DNA of 64,000 nt from Gelidibacter pelagius (GTDB taxonomy: Bacteria > Bacteroidota > Bacteroidia > Flavobacteriales > Flavobacteriaceae): assembly GCF_017581925.1 (NCBI RefSeq), contig NZ_JAGEVG010000011.1:115105-179104 (forward strand). Direction: 5' to 3'. Shown in pieces: positions 29,379-38,131 of this stretch (position 1 is the stretch's first letter; the number at the start of each line of letters is the position of its first letter). The notes beneath the pieces are model-generated. The model did not search any database. It worked only from the letters and a program-made list of their open reading frames with translations, and was not told the origin of the DNA. The position numbers and the translations under genes were made by a program.

Positions 29379-31433
29379 TTAAAAAATCGTTCTGAATTTT
29401 AAGGCGCTCACCTCTCTTACTTGATTATTTTCAGAATCAACTGGAACACAGGTGAACATCCATTTCCAAGAGTTGTCATCCTGTGGGATCTTCAAGAGCA
29501 CCGTATTCCACCCTTTTTTAAGCTGTATTTTAGTCGGCGCTCGGAAAAAATAATCTTCGTCAATAAACGGGATTTCGTCCGTTCTGGTTTCCAAATTGGG
29601 CTGTTTCCAAACTGGTGGTGCTATTTCTAAATTGTTGACCCATAGTTTAGGATTCGTGGTGTGCCACTCCCCTTGATCTGGAAAAGGCCCTACCCGTCGA
29701 CCACCAGATCTTGACCAACCTTGAAAACCTACCCAGAAATCTTGCAGGCGGTCATCTGGCGAATAGATTTCAGTAGTTGCATAATAGGTACCTGTTCTCT
29801 CAGTGGTCAATGCCGGGAAACTGAAAAAGTGTTTGAAATGAAGCGTGCCACCAACTTTGGGTTCAGACCATTTATAAATTTTTCCGTCAACCTTATAAGA
29901 AGCGATCAATTCATTTTCAACTGGAAACTTTAAATCGACATTATTGTTATTCTCAAATGGCCCAATCACATTCCATTGAAAATCGGTTTGCCTGATATAA
30001 GGAAATTCCTTGCCCTCAAAAAATAGATCACGATGAATGATGACCTTGTCTTCAAAATCTTTGAATTCCTGTAATTCGGTAGTATTTAATCCTGGTAGTT
30101 TGGCCCAATAGTCCAGTTTGTTCTCCTTTCTTCCTTTCCAGATCGCATCAGAATAAAAAACGATGGAGGGATAAATTGGATTTTGTTTCAGAATATCACG
30201 TTCATTTGCCACATTATTGTCGGGCCACGCACATAATATACCTCCCAACGCGAGCGAATCACCTTTAGGCTGTCGGCAAGGTTGTTGAAAAAACAAGCGC
30301 GACATGCCCGCAAAAGGATCCAAATGGTTGATATAATTGGCGCGCGAGTCGATAAAACGATGCCCTGGTCTCGGATCAAATTGCGCCCAAAGCTGATTGA
30401 TGGACGTAGAATCTCCTTTCACTTCAATCCCTTCCATCCAAACGATAAGGTCTCTATCATGAGCCCTGACGCGATCCATGATTTGTTTTACAAATCCGTC
30501 TTCCACATATTCTTCACGATTCCTGACCTCATCCGTACCGATATGAATGAATGGCATGTCCTCAGCGCTGACCAAACCACATAATTCGTCAAACAGATCC
30601 AGTAATGTGGGTAGTGCGCGTTCATCTTTCATGGTTTCAAAGCCCATGGCTTTTCTAAAGGCCTGAGAATGGCCAGGGATATCAAATTCTGGAATCACCG
30701 TGATATGACGTGCCTTACAGAATGCTACAATGTCCTTAAATTCTTCTTGCGTATAAAACTTTCCCTTTCCACGTGATGTCGCCTCTTGCGATTGTAATTG
30801 CGGATACAGTTTGCTTTCCAATCGCCATCCTGGATCATCGGTTAAATGCCAATGGAAGACATTGTATTTGTATTGTGAGAGGACTTCAATTTGCTCTTTT
30901 AATTGGTCTACAGATTGAAAATTCCGCCCGGTATCGTGCATAAATCCCCGAATTTTAAATGCAGGCCAATCGGTGATTTTTAACTTTGGAAACAGACCTT
31001 CTTTACCCTGTTTCCTAAAAATTTGTTGGAGTGTTTTTATGGCGTAATAAGCTCCTCTTTCCGTAGATGCCCAAATTTTAATATCGCTATCAATACTTAA
31101 CTTATAGGCTTCATCTGGGTTATCCACTGGTAGTTGTTTATTAATGATTTGAATCTTCAAACCTTTGGATGATTCCTTAATGCCTTCTTTTTTGAAGAAT
31201 GCGCTCAACCCATCAGATTCATTTTTAAAATCCGAGGCAGTAATATGTATGGTTTTAAACGCCAATTCACCAATGCCATAAGTAGTTTCTTGTGGCGATG
31301 GAATGATGGGATATTTGTTTTCGAGCGGATGCACTTGTTGCAAATTGGCATATCCGTTGAAAATGAACAACAGATTTAAAGTCATAAAATAAACGACGGC
31401 AATGAAGTTGTTTTTGAAAAGAGAAAATTCCAT
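29379..31433 (-). CDS. GH20 beta-N-acetylhexosaminidase
   Basis: Second GH20 enzyme, 684 aa, with an N-terminal membrane or signal segment (residues ~9-30). GH20b domain about 40-150. The barrel shows FHWHLTDDPGWR (about 193-204), PEFDIPGHSQAF and the catalytic pair HIGTDE (D301-E302). The C-terminal ~200 residues form a beta-rich segment without a recognised family name. It is the last gene of the AGE-to-GH20 leftward operon, 98 bp after GH27. Expected to remove antennary GlcNAc or GalNAc once galactose is gone. Confidence 0.9.
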   Translation of the reverse strand: MEFSLFKNNFIAVVYFMTLNLLFIFNGYANLQQVHPLENKYPIIPSPQETTYGIGELAFKTIHITASDFKNESDGLSAFFKKEGIKESSKGLKIQIINKQLPVDNPDEAYKLSIDSDIKIWASTERGAYYAIKTLQQIFRKQGKEGLFPKLKITDWPAFKIRGFMHDTGRNFQSVDQLKEQIEVLSQYKYNVFHWHLTDDPGWRLESKLYPQLQSQEATSRGKGKFYTQEEFKDIVAFCKARHITVIPEFDIPGHSQAFRKAMGFETMKDERALPTLLDLFDELCGLVSAEDMPFIHIGTDEVRNREEYVEDGFVKQIMDRVRAHDRDLIVWMEGIEVKGDSTSINQLWAQFDPRPGHRFIDSRANYINHLDPFAGMSRLFFQQPCRQPKGDSLALGGILCAWPDNNVANERDILKQNPIYPSIVFYSDAIWKGRKENKLDYWAKLPGLNTTELQEFKDFEDKVIIHRDLFFEGKEFPYIRQTDFQWNVIGPFENNNNVDLKFPVENELIASYKVDGKIYKWSEPKVGGTLHFKHFFSFPALTTERTGTYYATTEIYSPDDRLQDFWVGFQGWSRSGGRRVGPFPDQGEWHTTNPKLWVNNLEIAPPVWKQPNLETRTDEIPFIDEDYFFRAPTKIQLKKGWNTVLLKIPQDDNSWKWMFTCVPVDSENNQVREVSALKFRTIF

Positions 31434-31456
31434 AAGATTTTAATTTATAATTCTAT

Positions 31457-31508
31457 AGACCTCACAGGTTTTCCTCCTGCGGCGGACAGGTTGAAACCTA
31501 TCAGGTCT
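31457..31508. repeat. AGACCT...AGGTCT hairpin repeat with enlarged loop, copy 4
   Basis: Arms AGACCTCACAGGTTT and AAACCTATCAGGTCT, partly mismatched, around a loop that contains CCTGCGGCGGACAGG, itself similar to the loop of the 14.6-kb copy. Intergenic, between GH27 and GH20. Confidence 0.7.
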
Positions 31509-31531
31509 GGTCTTACTTGCCTTTAGTTATG

Positions 31532-32713
31532 TTATTTCATCAATCGAAACACCACCACATCCCGTGAAGGTACATCAATCGTCAAAGTGGTATCGGTAGC
31601 ACCAACAATCTCATTTTTCCAAAGATCCTTGATTTTATAATCCCCTTCAAAATCCTTGACTCTAATTTTAGACCAATCAATCTCATAGGTGTTACTTGTA
31701 GTTTCTCTATTAAAAAAGCAGATCGCAATATCGCCATTGGTCAATGGTTTTTGCCAAATTTCGAAATTGCCATAGTCTTCAATCTTAAAACCTTGCTTGC
31801 CCAAAACATCCTGATTGATGGCAATGAGTTCTTTATTGGTTAAAATACTATGATCCACCTCAGACATATCCCTTAAATCGTTGCCCGCCATTAACGGTGC
31901 CGCCAACATACACCACATACTAAAATGGGCTCGTGCTTCATTTTCTGGCATATTGTTATTTCCAACGGCCAGCATGTCCGGGTCATTCCAATGCCCAGGA
32001 CCTGCATATTTTTCCAAGCCCACCTGCATGTCCACCAGGTCTGACCACCCTATAAGATTACCCCAAATATTGCCATCGTATCTTGCGCCCATATCAATGT
32101 CCAAAGTCGTTCTCCACAGATGACCTACATCTTTTGCCCATTCCCATGGTTTATTTTCACCCCATTCGCAGAGACTAAAAACAATTGGTCGCCCTGCTTT
32201 GAAAAGTTCATCTCTCATCAAGGTGTAGGAGGTGATGGCATCTTGTCCTTCGGTAAAGCACCAATCATATTTTAAATAATCGACATCCCATTTGGCATAG
32301 GTTTCAGCGTCCTGACGCTCGAATCCTTTACTTCCAGGACGACCGGCGCAGGTTTTTGTTCCCGCATCAGAATAGATTCCAAATTTCAATCCTTTTGAAT
32401 GGACATAGTCCACCAAACTCTTTATCCCCGAAGGAAACTTTTCTTTATCCACGATGATATACCCATTGTCATCGCGGCCTATTTGCCAGCAATCGTCAAT
32501 CACGATGTATTCGTAACCGACGTCCTTAAAACCGGTCTCCACCATGGCATCCGCCATTTCCTTGATAACCGTTTCATTGACGCCGTCACATTGAAAACTG
32601 TTCCAGCTATTCCAGCCCATTGGTGGCGTCATTGCCAAATTATCGAATTTTTGAGCAAGCATCCCATTGGATAAAAAGAAGGTTGCTAACAGTAAAAAGA
32701 TTTTTGTTTTCAT
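31532..32713 (-). CDS. GH27 alpha-galactosidase (or alpha-N-acetylgalactosaminidase)
   Basis: Retaining family 27 hydrolase, 393 aa, with a signal peptide (MKTKIFLLLATFFLSNGMLA). Motifs run in order: TPPMGWNSWNSF, IDDCWQ, KFGIYSDAG, nucleophile motif YLKYDWC (D150), acid/base region HLWRTTLDID (D205) and HWNDPDMLAVG. A C-terminal beta-sandwich completes the usual architecture. It would remove terminal alpha-galactose caps. Position 16 bp upstream of the translational start of nothing but downstream of the SASA gene by 16 bp supports co-transcription. Confidence 0.92.
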   Translation of the reverse strand: MKTKIFLLLATFFLSNGMLAQKFDNLAMTPPMGWNSWNSFQCDGVNETVIKEMADAMVETGFKDVGYEYIVIDDCWQIGRDDNGYIIVDKEKFPSGIKSLVDYVHSKGLKFGIYSDAGTKTCAGRPGSKGFERQDAETYAKWDVDYLKYDWCFTEGQDAITSYTLMRDELFKAGRPIVFSLCEWGENKPWEWAKDVGHLWRTTLDIDMGARYDGNIWGNLIGWSDLVDMQVGLEKYAGPGHWNDPDMLAVGNNNMPENEARAHFSMWCMLAAPLMAGNDLRDMSEVDHSILTNKELIAINQDVLGKQGFKIEDYGNFEIWQKPLTNGDIAICFFNRETTSNTYEIDWSKIRVKDFEGDYKIKDLWKNEIVGATDTTLTIDVPSRDVVVFRLMK

Positions 32714-32729
32714 GATTTTGATGTTTTAT

Positions 32730-34826
32730 TTATTCTGTACTATTTGAAAAAGTCGATGCTGGCAAGCCATAACCATTGACCAAATTACCATCAGAAAAGG
32801 GCGTATAGCCATATTTTACATATCTGGGGTTTTCAATCTTTGGCGACCATACCTGCAAGGTACCATTCACTATTTTTGTTTGGGCAGGGACAAATTTCTT
32901 ATCGGAACTAGCAATAAAAATATCTTGTACGAATGAATTGTTTAATGCTTTTAAACCTTCGCCATGTTTAAAATGAATTTCGAGGGTGTTGCCCATGACG
33001 TTCACAAAATCCAAAAGCGGTCCAGAATAACCAATATCGAAACTATAATCATTATGAAGCGCTATTTTTGACAAACGCTGCCCAACAATCCATTTTTTTA
33101 TAGGATGCACATCTGTCTCATTTCCGACATCGTAGCTGACTGCCATTCCTGTATTTGCAATGTTCAATAACCGCCGTTGTGAATCCCGAAAACTTCCCCA
33201 AGTTGACCTATTTAGACTACTTAATTGGACATAATAGAAAGGCAGGTTTTCATTTTGAAAATGATATCGCCAATCATCCACTAGCATTTTGAATAACTTT
33301 GAATGCAACTCGATTTGGTCAACATTGGATTCCCCTTGATACCAAATCACCCCTTTAATAGTGTAATCCTTAATGGGCAGAATACCCGCATCAAATAGAA
33401 TGGTGGGCTGATAAGGATGCCGGGCTCTTATTTTGGTTTTGGAATGACCTTCCATATTGAGCTCGATCCTATCCGCAACCCAAACATCTACCATCGGATT
33501 TAAACGCGTGTCATTTAGCAGATCAATTGTTTCATGCTTTTGTTCCATGGCTTCTCTGCTGATCCAACTTTGAGCAGGTGAACCACCGATGGCGTTACAA
33601 ATAATCCCAACGGGAACATTTAATTTCTTCTGAAGTGAATAGGCAAAAGCATAGGCCACCGCCGAAAATTTCTCAAGATCCTTAGTGTTTGACGTGGTCC
33701 ATCCTGAAGATCGAAAATAATCGGCAGCATTGCAATTCTTAAGATCAGCTTCACTAAATTTTTCTCCAGACAGTGTTTTCCCGTCCATAGAAAACAAAAA
33801 CACTTGGTCATTTAAGGAATCTTTTAAAACGGTGGCGACGCTTTCCATATCTCTCACCATAAAATCCATGTTCGACTGTCCTGAAGCCAACCAAACCTCA
33901 CCGATATACACTTTTTCTAGGTCATAGGATTTTGTGGGCGTGGAAAATTTTAGTTGATAGGGCCCACCTGCTTCCATGGATGGAAAATCAACTTTCCAAC
34001 CTCCATTAAAATCCGCCGTTACGTGTTTCGTCTCTTGGTTAAATTGAACGGTCACAGTGTCATTATAGTTGGCCGTTCCATTAAAACTTATGCTTTCGTT
34101 TCTTTGAAGGACCATGTTTTCTCCATAAAGTAACGGCAATTTCAAATCGCCATAATCCCCAGTGATGGCACTGAACACTTTATTGGAGATAATTTGGGCA
34201 CCTTCTTTGGTGGGATGTAAATTATCTGGAAAATATTCTGGAAACCGGTACAAAGGTTCGTGAAGATCAATTACATCAACAGAAGCTTTTCCGGCAATAG
34301 TTTCTATTTTTGACTGAATTTCCTTAAAACTTTCGCGCATGCCTTCTTCAAACCAATGATGCCCAGAAAAAGTTGGCGTCATTCTGCAAATGATGACTTT
34401 TGGTTTTGATGGCAGGTCTTTATAGACAGAAATCATATCCAGATAATCCTGCTCAAATTCGTCTTTATGCTTTGGCCAATTGTTATTGCCTTGATCATTT
34501 AATCCCAAATGTATGATGACGATGTTTGGGGCAAAATCTTTCGATTTGTTAAATTCCGGTTTATCCCAATACGGTTTGTGACCATTTTTTAGCATGGTAG
34601 CACCCGAATGCCCAAAATTACCCACCTCATAACTTGAACCCAACAACTGTTGCAGTTGCGCCGGATAACTGTTTTCATTTGGATCTTGAATGCCAGCACC
34701 AAAAGTGACGCTATCTCCAACGCAGGCGACTTTTATTTTGTTTTGTGATTGTATTGATGCTGATGCTGAAAAAAGCAACATCAACGACAGGAGCAAAATC
34801 TGGTAAAAATTTAAAGTTGACTTCAT
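32730..34826 (-). CDS. Two-domain esterase: SGNH/GDSL hydrolase plus sialate O-acetylesterase (SASA) domain
   Basis: A 698-aa secreted protein. The ATG at 34826 begins a signal peptide (MKSTLNFYQILLLSLMLLF). The N-terminal ~200 residues are an SGNH hydrolase with the GDSVTFGAG, LGLNDQGNN and LHPTKEG blocks. The second part is a sialate O-acetylesterase with WLASGQSNMDF, GGSPAQSW and WYQGESN, and a C-terminal DVHPIKKW block. Two esterase units in one chain suggest removal of acetyl groups at more than one sialic-acid position (inference). It lies between lrgB and GH27 in the sialidase operon. Confidence 0.9.
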   Translation of the reverse strand: MKSTLNFYQILLLSLMLLFSASASIQSQNKIKVACVGDSVTFGAGIQDPNENSYPAQLQQLLGSSYEVGNFGHSGATMLKNGHKPYWDKPEFNKSKDFAPNIVIIHLGLNDQGNNNWPKHKDEFEQDYLDMISVYKDLPSKPKVIICRMTPTFSGHHWFEEGMRESFKEIQSKIETIAGKASVDVIDLHEPLYRFPEYFPDNLHPTKEGAQIISNKVFSAITGDYGDLKLPLLYGENMVLQRNESISFNGTANYNDTVTVQFNQETKHVTADFNGGWKVDFPSMEAGGPYQLKFSTPTKSYDLEKVYIGEVWLASGQSNMDFMVRDMESVATVLKDSLNDQVFLFSMDGKTLSGEKFSEADLKNCNAADYFRSSGWTTSNTKDLEKFSAVAYAFAYSLQKKLNVPVGIICNAIGGSPAQSWISREAMEQKHETIDLLNDTRLNPMVDVWVADRIELNMEGHSKTKIRARHPYQPTILFDAGILPIKDYTIKGVIWYQGESNVDQIELHSKLFKMLVDDWRYHFQNENLPFYYVQLSSLNRSTWGSFRDSQRRLLNIANTGMAVSYDVGNETDVHPIKKWIVGQRLSKIALHNDYSFDIGYSGPLLDFVNVMGNTLEIHFKHGEGLKALNNSFVQDIFIASSDKKFVPAQTKIVNGTLQVWSPKIENPRYVKYGYTPFSDGNLVNGYGLPASTFSNSTE

Positions 34827-34855
34827 TTTAAACGGTATTAATCGTATTCCTAAAC

Positions 34856-35551
34856 TCATCCGACGAGCCAAATAACAACATACGGAGCAATCAGCGTGGT
34901 CAGAATGCCGTTAACACACATTGCCAATCCGCTATAAGCGCCAGACAAATGTCCTACTTCCAACGCGCGTGCTGTTCCGATGCCATGCGCTGCGGTGCCT
35001 AAGGCAGTGCCCATAGCGGTTTCGCTTTTTATGCCCATCAGTTTCAAGAAACCTGGACCAAACGCATTTCCAAATACTCCAACCGCAATCACTATGCCTG
35101 CTGTAAGCGATGGAATGCCTTCCGTAATCTTTGTTATTTCGATGGCAATAGGCGTGGTGACTGAAAGTGAGACTATCGATTTAATAATGACATCAGGAGC
35201 ATTCAGGTAAACAGTAATTAATGAAACCGACAGAATACTAATAATTCCACCACAACAAACCGCCAATAAAAACGGATAAATATTATGTTTGATTAATTGA
35301 TACTTCTCATAAAACAAAACGCCAAGCGCCACAATTGAAGGCCCTAAGAAAAAAGTCAAGTACTTTCCGCCCTTATTATAATCGGTAAAACTGACTTCAA
35401 ATACTACCAAGAACAAGATAATTAAGGTGATGGCTATTAAGACTGGATTAAATAACACAAATTTAATTTTTGTCCGTAACGCCCGAGCACCAAAAAAAGC
35501 GACCAACGTAATGACTATTCCAAAAACTGGAAGATTATAAAACGCTGTCAT
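34856..35551 (-). CDS. lrgB: LrgB-family membrane protein
   Basis: Integral membrane protein of 231 aa, LrgB/CidB/YohK type, with multiple hydrophobic helices and the family stretch TTPIAIEITK plus AAHGIGTARALE near the C-terminus. The ATG at 35551 is preferred over an in-frame TTG. It overlaps the end of lrgA by 17 bp. LrgAB homologues act in murein-hydrolase control, and the Bacillus PftAB pair is a pyruvate-specific facilitator. Sialic acid cleavage makes pyruvate, so the latter role would fit here (inference). Confidence 0.9.
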   Translation of the reverse strand: MTAFYNLPVFGIVITLVAFFGARALRTKIKFVLFNPVLIAITLIILFLVVFEVSFTDYNKGGKYLTFFLGPSIVALGVLFYEKYQLIKHNIYPFLLAVCCGGIISILSVSLITVYLNAPDVIIKSIVSLSVTTPIAIEITKITEGIPSLTAGIVIAVGVFGNAFGPGFLKLMGIKSETAMGTALGTAAHGIGTARALEVGHLSGAYSGLAMCVNGILTTLIAPYVVIWLVG

Positions 35552-35945
35552 TTTTCTCAAGTTTTTGCTGTATCAGTGCTGTCACGTATAAAGTTATCAA
35601 AGTACTTACTCCCCCAGCAACCAACAGAACGATCCAATACGATTTAATAAAATCAAAATAAGACATGAGCCCAACGCCGAAAGGAATAAAAAACAATACC
35701 AAATAGTTCAGCAAAGTATCTGAGGCAGGTTTTACCCATTCCAGTTTGATCAATTTCAATTTTAGTGCTATAAAAATCAAGATCATTCCCAAAATATTGC
35801 CCGGCACTGGTATTTCAGTAAGGTAACCGATCAATTCTCCAAGGCCGAGAAATAAAAATAAGATCAGGAAGGCATTGAGCATTTTCAAACCACCCTTGAG
35901 CAAATTCATAGATTTGATATGGACCTTAAAAGATGCTTTACTCAT
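35535..35945 (-). CDS. lrgA: LrgA-family membrane protein
   Basis: Small membrane protein of the LrgA/CidA holin-like family, about 136 aa from the ATG at 35945, with four predicted helices. Family stretch: IPVPGNILGMILIF then FFIPFGVGLM. Partner of the overlapping lrgB. It is separated from the upstream sialidase gene by about 250 bp containing a hairpin repeat. Confidence 0.88.
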   Translation of the reverse strand: MSKASFKVHIKSMNLLKGGLKMLNAFLILFLFLGLGELIGYLTEIPVPGNILGMILIFIALKLKLIKLEWVKPASDTLLNYLVLFFIPFGVGLMSYFDFIKSYWIVLLVAGGVSTLITLYVTALIQQKLEKNDSVL

Positions 35946-36138
35946 TCGAAATATTTGAAACTTTAAAAGAATAGGCATCTTTTGATGGCAATTCGTTTGG
36001 CTTGAGATGCGGAGCTAAAATAGTCAAATCTTTTCCTTGTTGCCCAAATTCGATAACTAAATCAGAATCAGACAGACTAACTTTTGTGGTTTTAAAATCT
36101 TAAACCTTAAATTTTTCTTTCGGCCATTCGCTATGTTT

Positions 36139-36171
36139 AGACCTCACAGGTTTTAAAAACCTGTGAGGTCT
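36139..36171. repeat. AGACCT...AGGTCT hairpin repeat, copy 5
   Basis: Perfect 16-bp arms (AGACCTCACAGGTTTT and its complement) with a 1-base loop. The arm centre is CACA/TGTG where copy 1 has TTTC/GAAA, so the two arms changed together. Just past the stop of the sialidase gene. Confidence 0.85.
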
Positions 36172-36199
36172 AGGCTAAAAAAGGTCTAAAATTCAGAAC

Positions 36200-37324
36200 T
36201 TATTTTTTAGCTTTTTTATAACTATCCTTGCCATCTGTCAACCAGTCCAAAGAAAAGCTAACAAACGGATTTTTTGTGTACTCGTCTTGTTCAAAAAACA
36301 ATCCGATATCGCCATTTTCAAGAATGGTCATGTCTGAATATGCCGAAGGACCTTCGTAAATAGTTTTACCTTCCGACCAAGTCTTGCCTTCGTCATAGCT
36401 GATGCGTACCGTCATATTGACCCGGCCCTTTTCTGATTTGGCATTAGAAAAAAGAAGTCTGTTCTTTTTATATCCATCTTCAATTGCTGTATATCGAATG
36501 ATACTGGCATTACAACCTGGATCAATTAGTTCTGGAGCTTCTTCAGTGGTCCAGGTTTTTCCTTCGTCAGTAGATGTATGCACATAACGCATGCCTTTTC
36601 CGTTGACACGTGCATTGATCATTAACGTGCCATCTGCAAGTTCGATCACTTTTGATTCGTCGGCAGGTTGGATAGGCGTGTCAATAAAATACCAGGTTTT
36701 ACCGTGGTCATCACTTCCAAACAAATGCAGTCCACTGTTGAGATTCACCATGGTGTGCAACAGTTTTCCTGAGCGCGTTTGAATGCCTCTACCTGAAGTT
36801 ATAAATTTAAAATCTTCATGCCATTCAGGTTTTGCTATTTGAGAGGTGATATCTACCGGTTCGCTCCAGGTTTTTCCGTTATCAGCACTTTTCACATAAT
36901 GAAGGTAATAAACATCTTTTTCCGTATCTAAATTCATGAAATTGTAAAACATGAAAATTTCATTGGTCACATGATCCACAATCAAGGAAGGGTCCGATGC
37001 CGATTGTCCATCAGGAAAATCAACTACAGATTCAATATTGGACCAAGTCTTTCCATTGTCAGAACTGCGTCTAATGATAATGTTGATATCCCTACTCCAC
37101 TTTAAATCGCCACAGCCTGGAACACGCTCATCAATTGCCGCAATGACATCGCCATTTGGCGCAGTTATGATGGCCGGAATACGATAACATTCTACACCTT
37201 CTGTCATAGAAGTATTGAACAAATCTTGAAATACCGGCGCACCATCGGAACTGGTGGTGTTTTGGGTTTTTACACCGCAATTAAAAAGAAATACGGTAAT
37301 TAATAATGCAATTAGCTTTCTCAT
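36200..37324 (-). CDS. GH33 exo-alpha-sialidase (lipoprotein)
   Basis: Neuraminidase of family 33, 374 aa, with lipoprotein leader MRKLIALLITVFLFNC. The arginine motif is YRIPAI near residue 43. Five Asp-box-like repeats (SSDNGKTW, SADNGKTW, SDDHGKTW, STDEGKTW, SYDEGKTW) mark the six-bladed propeller. It releases terminal sialic acid before the SASA esterase and NanA act. The creatininase-family gene precedes it by 19 bp in the same transcript. Confidence 0.93.
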   Translation of the reverse strand: MRKLIALLITVFLFNCGVKTQNTTSSDGAPVFQDLFNTSMTEGVECYRIPAIITAPNGDVIAAIDERVPGCGDLKWSRDINIIIRRSSDNGKTWSNIESVVDFPDGQSASDPSLIVDHVTNEIFMFYNFMNLDTEKDVYYLHYVKSADNGKTWSEPVDITSQIAKPEWHEDFKFITSGRGIQTRSGKLLHTMVNLNSGLHLFGSDDHGKTWYFIDTPIQPADESKVIELADGTLMINARVNGKGMRYVHTSTDEGKTWTTEEAPELIDPGCNASIIRYTAIEDGYKKNRLLFSNAKSEKGRVNMTVRISYDEGKTWSEGKTIYEGPSAYSDMTILENGDIGLFFEQDEYTKNPFVSFSLDWLTDGKDSYKKAKK

Positions 37325-37343
37325 GATTATAAAATTTTAGTTT

Positions 37344-38117
37344 TTATTCGTACATATTATTGACATCTGCATGATGTAATTCTTCAAAAAATTCAGCAAC
37401 ATTTTGGGTAACATCCTCTAAAAATCGTTTCCCCTTATCCTTAGTAGCCAGTTGTGGATTTCCCACACCGGTATCATCAGTGACTTCTGTCCACTGACGC
37501 TGTGCACTCACCCAACCTTCCTTAAGGCCTTTAATTTTGAATTTTTTAGCGTTTCCGTTTCCTGCCTGATCTAAAGGCAGCACTAGATGAGGTGCAATAT
37601 GCTGCATGGCTGAAGTTTCCAATTCTCCAGCATGATCTCCCGGTTCATCAAAATAAGCAGGGGCATTGACCGCTTGCCACCAGTTGATCGAACAAACGAA
37701 AACTTTTGGGAATTCTAAACTCAGTTCCCGTATCATTTGTTTAAAGTTGTTGCCACCATGCGAATTGACAATAACCAATTTATGAATCTCATGCGCATTT
37801 AAGACCTCAACAACATCTTTTAAAACCGCGTATTGGGTACTTGGGTTCATATTCATGCACAAAGAAATATCCATTTGCCCTGTATTCACTCCAAAAGGAA
37901 TGGTTGGCAACACGATGACTTTTGCCTTATTATTCCACGCTTTTTCTCCAGCCGCAATAGCAATATACTCTGCCTGAAAATTATCCGTAGCGTAAGGCAG
38001 ATGGTAATTATGAGCTTCAGTGGCACCCCAAGGTAAGACGGCAACGGTAAAAATAGTTTCCTTAACCGATTTCCAATTGGTTTCTGCCAATACATAAGGT
38101 CTGATGGCTTTTTTCAT
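37344..38117 (-). CDS. Creatininase-family amidohydrolase
   Basis: Metal-dependent amidohydrolase of the creatininase superfamily, 257 aa, no signal peptide. Metal-binding motifs are LPWGATEAHNYHLPYATD (E34, H36, H39, D45 by the family pattern) and VNSHGGNN. The gene lies 14 bp after the AGE-family epimerase gene and 19 bp before a sialidase. Creatininase-like enzymes open cyclic amides or lactams or hydrolyse formamides. I know of no established role in sialic acid breakdown, so its substrate here is open. Confidence 0.85.
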   Translation of the reverse strand: MKKAIRPYVLAETNWKSVKETIFTVAVLPWGATEAHNYHLPYATDNFQAEYIAIAAGEKAWNNKAKVIVLPTIPFGVNTGQMDISLCMNMNPSTQYAVLKDVVEVLNAHEIHKLVIVNSHGGNNFKQMIRELSLEFPKVFVCSINWWQAVNAPAYFDEPGDHAGELETSAMQHIAPHLVLPLDQAGNGNAKKFKIKGLKEGWVSAQRQWTEVTDDTGVGNPQLATKDKGKRFLEDVTQNVAEFFEELHHADVNNMYE

Positions 38118-38131
38118 TTTACTGGTTTAAT

